Shown here one piece after another: positions 1-11,149 of a stretch of DNA of 64,000 nt (position 1 is its first letter; every line of letters starts with the position of its first letter). Made by a program: the position numbers and the translations under genes. Source of the stretch: Tulasnella sp. 424 (Eukaryota; Basidiomycota; Agaricomycetes; Cantharellales; Tulasnellaceae); contig WSUB01000054.1 of assembly GCA_019633425.1 (NCBI GenBank), positions 170,127-234,126 on the forward strand, in the 5' to 3' direction. The notes under the pieces were generated by a model. It searched no databases and had not been told where the DNA came from. It saw only the letters and a list, made by a program, of their open reading frames with translations.

Positions 1-360
1 AATCTGAACAAGGCCAACCTTTCGCATAAAGTTGATGTAGTCGTTGGTCCGGCCGCGGAGTCACTAGCTAAGATCAGCGGGGACGGAACATTTGACCTGG
101 CTTTCCTTGACGCCGACAAGGAGGGCTACCTCGAATACTTTAAGCAGGCGAAGCGTTTAGTCCGCAGGAAGGGCGTCATAATCGTCGACAATGTGGTTCA
201 GAATGGGCGAGTAGCAGTCCCAGAAGTGAGTGCAAGTCGTGTCGAAGGCATTAGAAGGCTTTTGGAATATATTAAAGATGACACCGAAGTGGAGGCAACG
301 ACTCTAGCCACAGTTGGAGAGAAGGGATATGACGGATTTTTGTACGCTGTAAAGTTGTAA
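1..360 (+). CDS. SAM-dependent O-methyltransferase, class I, 3' part only
   Basis: Frame 1 is open from the window edge to TAA at 358-360, giving the last 119 residues. FDLAFLDADKEGYLEYF followed by GVIIVDNVV is the typical acidic/metal-binding block of CCoAOMT/catechol-type O-methyltransferases (Methyltransf_3), in which the Asp residues help hold Mg2+ and the substrate hydroxyl. The end (GYDGFLYAVKL) matches the usual C-terminus. The family moves a methyl group from S-adenosylmethionine to a hydroxyl of a small molecule; the substrate cannot be read here. The 5' part, start and any introns lie outside the window. No break is visible in this portion. Confidence 0.85.
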   Translation, partial: NLNKANLSHKVDVVVGPAAESLAKISGDGTFDLAFLDADKEGYLEYFKQAKRLVRRKGVIIVDNVVQNGRVAVPEVSASRVEGIRRLLEYIKDDTEVEATTLATVGEKGYDGFLYAVKL

Positions 361-385
361 ATGTAAATCAACGTGAAATTTATGG

Positions 386-399
386 AATAAAGCAATAAA
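386..399 (+). promoter_or_regulatory. Two overlapping-range AATAAA poly(A)-type hexamers
   Basis: AATAAA occurs at 386-391 and 394-399, 26 and 34 nt after the methyltransferase stop, a plausible 3'-end signal. Inferred from position and sequence only. Confidence 0.4.
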
Positions 400-743
400 A
401 GAATAATGGCTTGCTTTGCGGGTCGCTACTCGAGCAAACTTCCCATCGCTGTTCAAGTTCCATGAAAGATAGGATTTTCATCGAGCAGAGGAATTCAGCC
501 GCAGTGGATAAAAAGACGAAAGGCTTGATCCTTGGTGATCCAACAAGCCCACATGTCGTCCCCTGGCTTAGAGCTGGTCCTAACCTTGCTGGCCATGGAG
601 CGAGGAAGCGTCCGTTTCCGCTTGAACGGCCGCGTCAAAGTTGGCCAAGTGCGTTATTTACTCGTATTTGTTGACAACGGCAGCAACAAATTTATAATTA
701 CGTCCGACGGTACGACAGCAACGAACCGACACCTTCCTCTGAC

Positions 744-2227
744 ATGAACAGTGTACACCCGCAATCCCTCGGCCCAAGTGAAACCGTTCAAGCAGACAAC
801 ACCACAGCTCTCAGCCTTGTGGATCAGCAGCTCAAGTTCCCAGCTTCCAATATTCTCATGATACCACCAATCAACACCCTTCCTTTCGACGTGTTCCAAA
901 TCATCGTCACAACATGCTGGGAGGAAGAAGGGGAGTCGTTTGCCATAGCCGCGTCGCACGTTTGCCAGTTGTGGAGACGCTACGTACCAGACATGTCGCT
1001 GCTCTGGAACAACCTGGAGTTTGCGGAGGAAGTGCCGTGGTGGGAGATGCTGGAGGCCAAGCTTAAACGGTCCGGTCGAGCATCGTTGGACATCATCATT
1101 AAAGAAAAGGTCTTCTTAAAATCCGGAATGCCGCATCTACGCAGGATCATGGGCATGATCATCCCACACGTCGCGAGATGGAGATCCCTTCAAATGGTGG
1201 ATGTTCCGCACAAGATACGGCGAGTCTTGTTGGATCAGTTGAGGGGAAAGTCTGCGCTGCTTCTGGAACGCCTTGAAATAGTCCAGGGGAGGAAGTGTGA
1301 CCGTCCGTACAATTGTAGGAGATTAAGAGCACCTCTCGTCGCTGGGACGCTCGACAGATTCTTGATGGAGTCCCAAACCTACGTCACCTGGAGTGGACAA
1401 ACCCCGAAGCCGAATCCCGCCTCCTCCCACCTTTCCGAAACCTTCTCACCCTCAAGATCGGTCGCGGGACACTCGAAATGGAACCAGATCAATTCATTCC
1501 ACTCGTTCTTCGCATTCTTTCGGTCTCTCCAGCTCTCCAAGAGCTCTCACTTCACCACGGACCCGATCAAGATCCCTTGACCTATATGGGCGACGTGGAA
1601 CATTTAGTCCAGCCTCCAATGGCTCATCCATCACTACGACGACTTCACATCGTTTCGACAACGGGCATTAGAAGCGTCATACTACGTTCCCTGATCGTCC
1701 CAAACCTGAGGAGTCTGGGACAGCCCGGTAAAGACAGGGACATCGACGTCAACGTCTTGTGCTGCAACTCTTTAGCACAATCAAATGTCTTACCAAAGCT
1801 CCACAGTATCGCGATGGTGGGCAACACCGATAATACAGATTGGCCCAACCAGGGGTATTATCCATATATGCCCTCCCTCCCCGCAGCAATCATGAACCTC
1901 CGAAGCCTGGTCGTTTTGACTTTTAGGTTCGTCGACTTTGGCGGCGACAATAAGTGGCTCCCTGATCTGGGAAACTGTTGCTCACGCCTCAAGTCGTTAC
2001 TAGTTATGAACTGTACTGGATATACAGTCAAAGCCATACGCGCAATTGTCGAAGTGCGAATGCAACGGGAGGCGGTCGAGCCGTTGGAAGAGTTGTACAT
2101 TTCTTCGTACCCTTACACTAGATCTGGGGAGCGGGCGAGTGTCGAAGAAGCTGCCTGGTTCTCTCAAGTGTTGCGATTCAATTCGAGGACACGTGTATGG
2201 CTCGAAGTAGATATGACTTGGCAGTAG
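744..2227 (+). pseudogene. F-box/LRR-like protein, copy 1, broken by a 2-nt insertion
   Basis: The start ATG at 744 and an F-box (INTLPFDVFQIIVTTCW, then SHVCQLWRRYV and LWNNLEF; residues about 35-90) match the intact neighbour at 2600-4078. The frame is lost near 1320: this copy reads tgtaggagattaag where the neighbour reads tgtaggattaag, so two extra bases put the LRR-like C-terminal half in another frame. That half stays open to the stop at 2227. F-box proteins bring substrates to SCF ubiquitin ligases through Skp1. No splice pair that would remove the insertion is visible, so I call it a pseudogene. A sequencing error is the alternative. Confidence 0.8.
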
Positions 2228-2281
2228 CATTGCTTTCATCACCTTTTATCTACCTCCTTCCGGGATTGTTACCGAGTTACG

Positions 2282-2440
2282 TAACTCCGAGTTTGAGGCA
2301 GGCTGGACGTCAAAGTGGTCAAAAGACCGCTTCAGTGGAAGGCGTCTTCTCTGGGAGAGGGGTGTCGTCCTCGATCCTAACAGCTCCCATTCCGTTCGAC
2401 ATGCTCAGCCTATCCCGACTAAATAACTCACGTGTCTGAT
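2282..2440 (-). pseudogene. Fragment of the surface-protein gene (exon 6/7 junction with intron)
   Basis: On the minus strand this piece matches the two surface genes at 4942-11149. It holds the start of exon 7 (RIEDD then LPEKTPSTEAVF), the preceding intron ending in TTAG, and the exon 6 donor (GTGAGTTA). The intron is kept, so it is a DNA-level copy, not a retrocopy. It resembles the 8350-11149 gene more, because that gene also has the LPEKTPSTEAVF segment missing from the 4942-7917 gene. Confidence 0.75.
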
Positions 2441-2599
2441 GAAGGAGCAAGGTTAGGTTAGCGTCCGTTTCCGCTTGAACGGCCGCGGCAAAGTTGGCCA
2501 AGTGCGTTATTTACTCGTATTTGTTGACAACGAGGCCAGCAACAAATTTATAATTACGTCCGACGGTGCGACCGCAACGAACCGACACCTTCCTCTAGC

Positions 2600-4078
2600 A
2601 TGAACAGTATTCACCCGCAATCCCTCGGCCCAAGTGAAACCGTTCAAGCAGACAACACCACATCTCTCAGCCTTGTGCATCAACAGCTCAAGCTCCCGGT
2701 TTCCAATATTCTCATGATACCACCAATCAACACCCTTCCTTTCGACATGTTCCAAATCATCGTCACAACATGCTGGGAGGATGAAGGGGAGTCGTTTGCC
2801 ATAGCCGCATCGCACGTTTGTCAGTTGTGGAGACGCTACGTATTAGGCATGCCCCTACTCTGGAACAACCTGGAGTTTGCGGGGGATGTGCCGCGGTGGG
2901 AGATGCTGGAGGCCAAGCTTAAACGGTCCGGTCGAGCACCGTTGGACATCATCATCGAGGAGAAGGTCTTCTTAAAATCCGGAATGCCGCATCTACGTAG
3001 GATCATGGGCATGATCATCCCACACGTCGCGAGATGGAGATCCCTTCAGATGGTGGAGGTTCCGCACAAGATACGACGAGTCTTGTTGGATCAATTGAGG
3101 GGAAAGTCTGCGCTGCTTCTGGAACGCCTTGAAATAGTCCAGGGGAGGAAGTATGACCGTCCATACAACTGTAGGATTAAGAGCACCTCTCGTCACTGGG
3201 ACGCTCGGCAGATTTTTGATGGAATCCCAAACCTACGTCATCTGGAGTGGACAAACCCTAAAGCCGAATCTCGCCTCCTCCCACCTTTCCGAAACCTTCT
3301 CACCCTCAAGATCGGTCGCGGGACACTCGACATGGTACCAGATCAATTCATCCCACTCGTTCTTCGCATTCTTTCGGTCTCTCCAGCTCTCCAAGAGCTC
3401 TCACTTCACCACGGACCCGATCGAGATTTCTGGGCCTCTCAGGGCGACGTGGATCACTTAGTCCAACCTCCAACCGCTCATCAATCATTACGACGACTTC
3501 ACATCGTTTCGACAACAGGCGTTAGAAGCGCCATACTACGTTCCCTGATCCTCCCAAACCTGAGGAGTCTTGGACAGCCCGGTAACTACGAGGACATCGA
3601 CGTCAACATCTTGTGCTGCAGCGCTTTAGCACAATCAATTCTCTTACCAAAGCTCCACAGTATCTCGATTGCGGGCAACACCGATCATATCTATCATTTC
3701 AACCAGGGATTTTATCCACATATGCCCTCCCTCCCCGTAGCAATCATGAACCTCCCAAGCCTGGTCGTTTTGATCTTCAAGTCCGTCGACTTTGGCGGCG
3801 ATAATAAGTGGCTCCCCGATCTGGGAAACTGTTGCCCACGCCTCAAGTCGTTACAGCTTCTGGACTGTTCTGGATATACAGTCAAAGCCATACGAGCAAT
3901 TGTGGAAGTTCGAATGCAGCGGGAGAAAGTCGAGCCGTTGGAAGAGTTATTCATCCCTTCGTACTCGTACTTTGGTGCCGAGCGGGCGAGTGGCGAAGAA
4001 TCTGCCTGGTTCTCTCAAGTGCTACGATTTAATTCAAATCAACGTGTACGGTACGAAGTAGATATGTACGGCGTATAG
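2600..4078 (+). CDS. F-box/LRR-like protein, copy 2, intact, 492 aa
   Basis: An intronless 492-codon frame. An F-box lies at about residues 35-90 (INTLPFDMFQIIVTTCW, SHVCQLWRRYV, LWNNLEF), followed by irregular leucine-rich segments (LVLRILSVSPALQELSL, CPRLKSLQLLDCSGYTV). This is the layout of the large lineage-expanded F-box families of Agaricomycetes. The expected role is substrate recognition in an SCF ubiquitin ligase, with the F-box binding Skp1 and the LRR-like part binding an unknown target. The ATG at 2600 is chosen because it aligns with copy 1 and follows the duplicated 5' region. Relics of the same family lie at 24415-26480. Confidence 0.85.
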   Translation: MNSIHPQSLGPSETVQADNTTSLSLVHQQLKLPVSNILMIPPINTLPFDMFQIIVTTCWEDEGESFAIAASHVCQLWRRYVLGMPLLWNNLEFAGDVPRWEMLEAKLKRSGRAPLDIIIEEKVFLKSGMPHLRRIMGMIIPHVARWRSLQMVEVPHKIRRVLLDQLRGKSALLLERLEIVQGRKYDRPYNCRIKSTSRHWDARQIFDGIPNLRHLEWTNPKAESRLLPPFRNLLTLKIGRGTLDMVPDQFIPLVLRILSVSPALQELSLHHGPDRDFWASQGDVDHLVQPPTAHQSLRRLHIVSTTGVRSAILRSLILPNLRSLGQPGNYEDIDVNILCCSALAQSILLPKLHSISIAGNTDHIYHFNQGFYPHMPSLPVAIMNLPSLVVLIFKSVDFGGDNKWLPDLGNCCPRLKSLQLLDCSGYTVKAIRAIVEVRMQREKVEPLEELFIPSYSYFGAERASGEESAWFSQVLRFNSNQRVRYEVDMYGV

Positions 4079-4854
4079 ACATGACTTGTGTATAACATTG
4101 CTTCTATCAAATCATCAATCTTCTAGCTAGGTACCCCACTCCCGGGCATTGTTACTGAGTTACGTGGCTTGCTGTGGTAGCTAAATCAAGGTCCACGAGT
4201 CTCCAGAGTGGATTCGTACAATCATCCGTGGAGACACTGATTTATTGTTGGGATGCACCGGATAATACCTGAAAGTCTACGAAGTCTGAAGCCCATCTGA
4301 CCCATATTGAACTCTTCCCGTCGCCCCGTCCCCCAGCGACCTATGTAATAACCATATATGTATTCCCGACGAGTATACGCTTCGTGAGACCCTTGAGTGT
4401 TCATAGCCTGTCCTGGTGGGCAAGCCGAACACGCGCAACACCCTTCCAACTAACCTGGCAAGGCGTCTCAGGCGGAGACCTAGTCCTCAACACTTACAGC
4501 AGGAAACATCGAAATGGGAGGGATTGGAACGGGCGTCGATAACAGGTCACACCACCCGACGTTGCGACGAAGTCGACTAATCGCATACGTTATCAACATT
4601 CAAAGTGACGGGCGGATCCGGAGTAGCGCGTACTGGTAATGAGCATGAAGCTAGATGCATGGCTTTTATCCGCACTATCCGTAACACAAGGGTCTGAACG
4701 TCTCAAACTGCTTGTCTTGTTTATGAGGCGGTGACAGACGACGAGTATCTATTCAACTTTGGGCATACCATTGCATTCGAAGGACAGGATTCAAGATAGT
4801 ACCGCATAAACGACAGAGGATTATCGATATTTATAATACGTCTTCCTTCTGCTT
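4079..4854. other. Intergenic, no gene seen
   Basis: About 775 bp between the convergent F-box and surface-protein genes. Only short open frames without recognisable motifs are present. Confidence 0.6.
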
Positions 4855-4941
4855 CCCAGGATGGCCGCTCCTTTTCAGTCCATGCGCGGGGGCTGTTCTC
4901 CCGAAATTATCACCTTCTCTACATTTATACCCTCGAGAAGC

Positions 4942-7917
4942 TCAGGAGCTCCCCGCCTCATCCCTTGGCTCTCCGTCGACAGCAAAACGGGGGACGTCAG
5001 GCCAGCTGTGACCCATCGCCGATCCAATGTCTTCATCAGGAGGATCATTTGCAAACCTCTGACCTGTCGACGATTGTGAAGTGTCAACGGGACCCCCAGC
5101 AGAGGCCGAACCGACGAATGGCGGAATCACGGTACTGAGGCCTACAAACACATAAGGGGGAGATCTATGCTCGAAGAAGGGTGACTCGTCATCGAACTCA
5201 GGATTGATCGGGGTAAGTGGTCGGCGATCTTGGTGAGAGCGATTTGTTACGGGCTGAGCCTGCGGAGAGAGGGAGCTAACTGATAGAGCCAGCGAGTTGG
5301 AACCAGGAGTAGTGGAGGGGAGTTCGATTGAGCTAAAGGTGAACTCTGATGTCGATGGCGTGGGCCCATGGGGAGATGCATTGTCACTGAAAACTGTTGG
5401 TGCTCCCACCGACTCGGCAGTTGGGGGACTCGGAAGGCTGAGGGCTGGTTCGGCTGTAGTGGGCTGATTTGGGGGTTCGCCCGGTGGGATGGAGTGCGAA
5501 ACTCGAAGAGACGGCGGCGTTTGGCTTAGACTGGATGTCGATTGCAGCGTCGACTGGTCTTGATGATTTGGAGATCGGTCTTCTGAAATCCGTCGATCTC
5601 CGAGATCACCAAGGAAGTAATGAACCATCAAAATAGCGACGATCGTAGCCACGACAGACTTTAACTCCGAGTTTGAGGCGGGTTGGGCATCATCGTCCTC
5701 GATCCTAACAACTTCGATTCAGTTCGATATGGTCAGCCTATCCCAATCAAATAACTCACGGGCCTGAGGAAGGTCCTGAGGAAGGTCCTGAGGAAGGAGT
5801 GGATGAAGGAGTGGATGAAGAAGCGGATGAAGAGGCGGATGAAGAGGCGGATGAACGGGGGGATGAACGGGTGGATGAAGATGAACGGGTGGATGAAGAG
5901 GTGGATGAAGAGGCGGATGGGCGGGTGGGTGAACGGGTGGATGAAGAGGTGGATGAAGGGGCAGATGAACGGGTTGATGAACGAGCGGATGAACGGGCGG
6001 ATGTAGATTGGGCTTCGACTACCACTTGCTCGTAGATAATACGTGATACCGCGATGATCGCCGCTCCTGAACCGCTCTCCAAGGGCAAAGCTGTCATAGA
6101 GATATTATGCTTCTGGAATGGGTCCAGGTCCTTGTAATGTACGAGCGGCAAGTCGAGCACTCGAGATTTAGCCCTTATAAGCCACTGCTCAATGTCAGGG
6201 TAATGACAGTCCCCGTCGATACAACACTGTACGTGGGCATAACGAGTGGTTGCGGACAACGGTAAAAATGGAATGTAAATCTTGATATCATGCCCTGTGA
6301 AAGGAAAATATTTGGAAGTTAGGTCTGATACGTTAAGCACCGCATGAGACGCACCTATTAGAGTAGTCGACCAACTTGGCATCCAACGAAGCGGTTCAGA
6401 GACGTCACGATGCTTGACTTTGGCAAGGCTATATTGGTCCGTAATCTGCCAGGGAGAGAGCGAGCCGCCTATTGGAGGCTGATAGGTTAGCTCGTGATGC
6501 TGTTTAACACGAGTGTCATAGCGGCCATTGGGGATTGGGTGCGCCCAGGGTCTTGCCATACTAGGTCAGTTGTCGTAATCTTTAGGCGTATGGTCAACTC
6601 ACCGCTTCGGTTTACCCTTCCAGCATACGGCATGGGAGAAAGTCATGGTCCGCACGTAACCCATCGCAGATTGAAGATCCAACAATTGCATCGACACTAA
6701 TGCTGGAGCGTCGAGAGACATTCTGAACGTGCTATATAGCATGACAGGCTCGTTGGAGAGTTTGGCTGGGACATTGAGATAAGCGTTATGAGTATCGATG
6801 TAGTCGCAAACCCCGCTAACGCAAAGTTGGATGTGGCCATGACGATGCTTTCCCTCTCCTTTTGTCGTAAAGTATGCAGGAGGAGCAGCATAGACAGCGA
6901 TGGAGGAGCCTAGCACGGATAAGAAATAAGGAATTATGGTCATCATAAGCAGCTTCATTTGAGATCAAAGTAACCCACACTGCGCGGTGAACTCCACGAC
7001 GGGGATTTGATCAGCAAGTCCGGAAACAACGTCTCTAGAGGTCTCGTGAAAGGTACGAAACCCATTAGAGGATGCAACCGGAGACTCCTTCATCTTCCAT
7101 ACTCCAGGTGGAGCAAATGATACCTGGAGATTTGTGTCATGGATTGTGACATTCTCGAGGTTTTTGCGTTCCGAATGGTCATTGGTCAAGCTAACAACAC
7201 CAAGTTAAAGATGCAGATTCAATGAGGCGAGAAAGGACTTACGACTCCTGACGCTCTCTAGAAGTTACTACTAAAGAGTCGAACCCGAAACTCCGGATTG
7301 GAAACCATGGCCAAACACCGTCTGCGTCGTCCCACAAGCTCAGCCGAAGGGCATGGTGACCATCGGCCCCATCACTCTTCCAATGGTATATGAAATGGGG
7401 GTCGCGTGATTCTGGGGATTCAGATAGGTAGTTGTTCTCCAAGTTGATGTCGGTAATGGGCCACCCGTCCACGTAAATTTTGAGCTCTCCAGGCAGGTGG
7501 TTGAGCTGGCCACGTGGTGGACCATACACATACACCTCACGACCTGTATGTCCAACCAATGACAACGAGAGATGGATCAGGGAGGCCATATAAATAGAGT
7601 CCGAGTGATCCCGTACCGTAAAACTGGACCTCAACCGTTCTGGTCATTGTCTGGTCCTGGCGTTCGTTGCCCCGGCTATTTGTATGGAAGAAAGTTCGCT
7701 TTTTCGGCTGGCTGTCGACATAGGTCGTCATTGTAAACGGGTCATATTGATCCGTGCATTTTCCTAGGATATCCTTGTTGCAACAGGTTTCTGGGGTATA
7801 GCGGACTTGGGGATGGGTACTGTGAATGGTGGTGTTGACGAGTCTCGCATACGTATGAGAGTAGCCAGAAACAGCAACTGGAGAGATCCAAATGAAAGCA
7901 CGAAGGAGAGACCTCAT
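4942..7917 (-). CDS. Secreted, single-pass membrane protein with three jelly-roll-like modules and Ser-rich stalk, 874 aa
   Basis: Exons (minus): 7917-7617, 7543-7243, 7190-6979, 6909-6603, 6560-6355, 6294-5760, 5704-4942. All junctions are GT-AG and sum to exactly 875 codons. Order: signal peptide ([18 protein letters not shown]); three beta-rich modules sharing a VYGPP/VYAAPP-type strand, a CVDG-like turn (VDGW, CVSGVC, CIDGDC) and a DI motif; a Ser/Thr/Pro/Arg stalk (about 536-620); a hydrophobic segment ([15 protein letters not shown], about 637-653); and a Ser/Pro-rich cytoplasmic tail of about 220 residues. It resembles agaricomycete surface proteins with galactose-binding-like modules; ligand and function are unknown. 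An older copy with a shorter stalk lies at 8350-11149. The start is the first ATG of a good signal peptide. Confidence 0.8.
5762..6010 (-). repeat. In-frame 12-bp minisatellite encoding the Ser-rich stalk
   Basis: On the plus strand, units such as ggatgaagaggc and ggatgaacgggt repeat with small changes. In the minus frame they encode four-residue units like SSTR, SSAS and SSTP. The paralogue at 8350-11149 has only a few Ser/Pro residues at the same place (9210-9240), so the array expanded in this copy only. Confidence 0.9.
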
Positions 7918-8349
7918 AGCGTAGCTCGAGTATCTCTTCCGGCTCGAAAGTGAGGAGGATGTGTTGAAGGATGAACAAACTGCCGCGTCCGGCCTCGCGG
8001 TCAGGTACCATGTTAGAATTCGCGTTGTTTGTCGACTCGTTCCAGGGAGCGTGGTCCCGCATTTCTATGCATCGTCATTTAACACGTCGTATATATACGT
8101 AGGAGCTTCATTCGGGTCCATCTTGTATACGCTTATTACTGGTCGAGTTCGTAAGCTTTAACCAAGCACCCCCCATAGGATTTCTAAGTAATGGGCCACC
8201 AAATACAGTGTGTGGGTATGATCAAACAGCAAAGGTTAGGTTAGGATGGTCGCCCCCTTTCAGTCCATGCGCGGGGCCTATTCTCCCTAAATTATCACCT
8301 TATCTACATTTATACCCTATAGGAGGGCTAAAGGCTCAAGATTGGAAAA

Positions 8350-11149
8350 TTAAAACTGTCCCCCGCGCTCAGAAGAGTTCCCCGCCTCCTCCCTCTGCTC
8401 TCCATCGACAGCAAAACGGGGGACGTCGGGCCAGCTGTAGCCCCTCGTCGATCCAATGCCTTCATCAGCAAGATTATTTGCAAACCTCTGACCCGTCGAC
8501 GATTGTGAAGAGCGAGGGGAGTCTGCGGGACCCCCGGTGGAAGCCGAACCAACGAATGGGGGAATACCGGTACTGACACCTACAAAGACATAGGGCGGAG
8601 ATCTATGCTCGAGGAAGGGTGACTCGTAATCGAGCTCGGAATTCATTGGACTAAGTGGTCGGCGATCCTGGTGAGAGGGGTTCGTCATGGGCTGAGCCTG
8701 CGGAGAGAAGGAGCTAACTGATAAAGCCAGCGAGTTGGAACCAGGAGTAGTGGAGGGGAGTTCAATTGAACTAAAGGTGAACTCTGATGTCGATGGCGTG
8801 GGCCCATGGGGAGATGTGTTGTCGCTGAAAACTGTTGGTACTCCCACCGACTCGGCAGTTGGGGGACTCGGAAGGCTGAAGGCTGGTTCGCCTGAATTGG
8901 GCTCATCTGGGTATTCACCCGGTGGGACAGAGTGCGAAAGCAGTGTCGATTGGTCCTGCCGATTCGGAGAAGGAACTTCTGGAATCTGTTGGTCTCGTCC
9001 GAGATCACCACGGAAGCAATGAAGCATCCAAAGCGTGACGATCGTAGCCACCACAGCTATTAACTCCGAGTTTGAAGTAGGCTGGACATCAAGGTGGTCA
9101 AAGACCGCTTCCGTGGAAGGCGTCTTCTCTGGGAGAGGGTTGTCGTCCTCGATCCTAACAACTCGCATTCAGCTCGATGTGCTCAGCCTATCTCAATTAA
9201 ATAACTCACGGGGCGGATGAATGAGCTGGTGAAGACTGAGTTTCGATTACCACTTGCTCGTATATAATACGTGATACCGCGATGATCGCCGCTCCTGAAG
9301 CGCTCTCCCTGGGCAAAGCTGTCATAGAGATATGATGCTTCTGGAATGGATCCAGGTCCTTGTAATGTACGAGCGGCAAATCAAGCGTTCGAGACTTGGC
9401 CCTTCTAAGCCATTGTTCAATGTCAGGGTGATGACAGTCCCCGTCGATGCAACACAGTACGTCAGCGTGACGAGTGGTTGATGTCAACGGAAGAACTGGA
9501 ACGTAAATCTTGATATCATGCCCTGTAAAGTGGAGGATTAGAACTTAGGTCTGATGCGTTAAGCACGGTAAGAAATGCACCTATTAGAGTAGTCGACCAA
9601 CTCGGCATCTCATCAAGCGGTTCAGAACCGTCATGAGGCTCGACTCTGGCAAGGCTATATTGGTCTGTTGTCTGCCAGCGAGGGGACGAGCCGTCTACTG
9701 GAGGATGATAACTCAGCTCGTGATGCTGTCTAACACGAGTATCATATGAACCATTGGGGATTGGATGCGCCCAGGGTCTTGCCATCCCATGGTCAGTTGT
9801 CGTAATCTTTCGGAGTATAATCCACTCACCGCTTCGGTTTACCCTTCCAGCATACGGCATGGGAGAAGGTCATCGTCCAGACGTAACCCATCGCAGATTG
9901 GGGATCCAACAATCGCATCGACACTAATGCTGGAGCGTCAAGGGACGTTCCGGACGTTCTATATAAAAGGACAGGCTCGTTTGAGAGTTTGTCTGAGACA
10001 TTGAGATAAGCGTTGTGAATATCGATGTAGTCGCAATCTCCGCCAACACAAAGTTGGACATGGCCATGACGATGCTTCAAGTTCCTCTCCCCTTTAGTCA
10101 TAAAGTATGCGGGAGGAGCACCATAGACGGCGATGGCTGAACCTAGCGCGTATAAGAATTATTTTTAGCATCGGCAGCCTACGATTAAGGGAAAAATAAC
10201 CCACACTGTGCGATGAACTCGATGATAGGGATTTGGTCAGGAAGTCCGGAAACAACGTCGCTGGAAATTTCGTGGAAGGTACGAAATCCATCAGAGGATG
10301 TAACCGGAGACTCCTTCATCTTCCATACTCCATGTGGAGCAAATGATACCTGGAGATTCGTATCATGAATTGTGACACTCTCTAGGTCTTTGCGTTCCGA
10401 AAGGTCATTGGAAGACCTAACAACACGAGGTTAAAGATGGAGATGTGATGAGGCGAGAAAAGGGACTTACGAATCCTGACGCTCTCTAGAAGTTACTACT
10501 AAAGAGTCGAACCCGAAGGTCCGGATCGGATACCATGCCCAAACACCGGTCGCGTCGTCCCACAAGGTCAGCCGAAGGACATGGTGGCTATCGTCTCCAT
10601 CACTCTTCCAATGGTAAATAAAATGGGGGTCTCGCGATTTTGGGTTATCAAATAGGTAGTTTGCCTCTAAGTTGATGTCGGTAATGTGCCACCCGTCCAC
10701 GTAAACTTCGACCTGCTCTGCAGGCCGGTAGTCTAGCTGACCAAGTGGAGGACCATACAGATATGCCTCGCGACCTGTATGTCCAACCGACGACGGCGAG
10801 CGAGGGATCAGGGAGGCCATAGAAGATATAATTCGAGTAAATCCGTACCGTAAAACTGGACCTCGACCGTTCTGCTCATTGTCTCGTGCTTGCGTATGTT
10901 ACCCCAGCTAGTTGTATGAAAGAAGGTTCGCCTTCTCAAGTTTCCGTCGACGTAAGTTGACATCTTGAACGGATCGTATTGACCCGTGCATTTTCCTTCG
11001 GTATACTTGTTGCAGTAGGTTTCTGGGGTATAGCGGACTTGGGGATGGGTACTGGGGATGGTGGTGTAGACGAGCTGCTCGGGCGCTTGAGAGTAGGCAC
11101 CAGCAGCAATTAGAGATATCCAAATGAAAGCGCGAAGGAGGAGCTTCAT
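8350..11149 (-). CDS. Secreted, single-pass membrane protein, paralogue with short stalk, 814 aa
   Basis: Exons (minus): 11149-10849, 10774-10471, 10416-10205, 10142-9830, 9777-9581, 9522-9210, 9154-8350, summing to exactly 815 codons. The architecture matches the 4942-7917 gene: signal peptide ([20 protein letters not shown]), three modules (YLYGPP/YVDGW, VYGAPP/CVGGDC, IYVPVLP/CIDGDC), a short Ser stalk, a TM segment (LIAVVATIVTLWMLHCF, about 578-594), and a Ser/Pro-rich tail. The exon 5 acceptor used by the paralogue (CTAG) is changed to ATGG here. Using the next AG, about 9 nt downstream, keeps the frame and costs only three residues. Exon 7 has about 20 residues (LPEKTPSTEAVF region) that the paralogue lacks. 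Confidence 0.78.

Larger units (their letters stand above)
607..4080 (+). repeat. Tandem duplication of an F-box gene unit, about 1.6-1.85 kb
   Basis: The unit starting at 607 (gcgtccgtttccgcttgaac) recurs almost unchanged at 2461, including about 135 bp of upstream sequence, and similarity runs to the end of each gene (about 2227 and 4078). The promoter-proximal region was therefore copied with the gene. The stretch between the copies holds a fragment of a different gene (2282-2440). Confidence 0.9.

Noticed and set aside
744..1580. Rescue of the first F-box copy by an intron at the frameshift
   Set aside because: No GT donor and AG acceptor pair near 1320 would remove two bases net while keeping homology to the intact copy.
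5803..6035. Plus-strand open frames rich in Asp/Glu over the 12-bp repeats
   Set aside because: They are shadows of the Ser-rich stalk of the minus-strand surface gene; the repeat makes several frames open.
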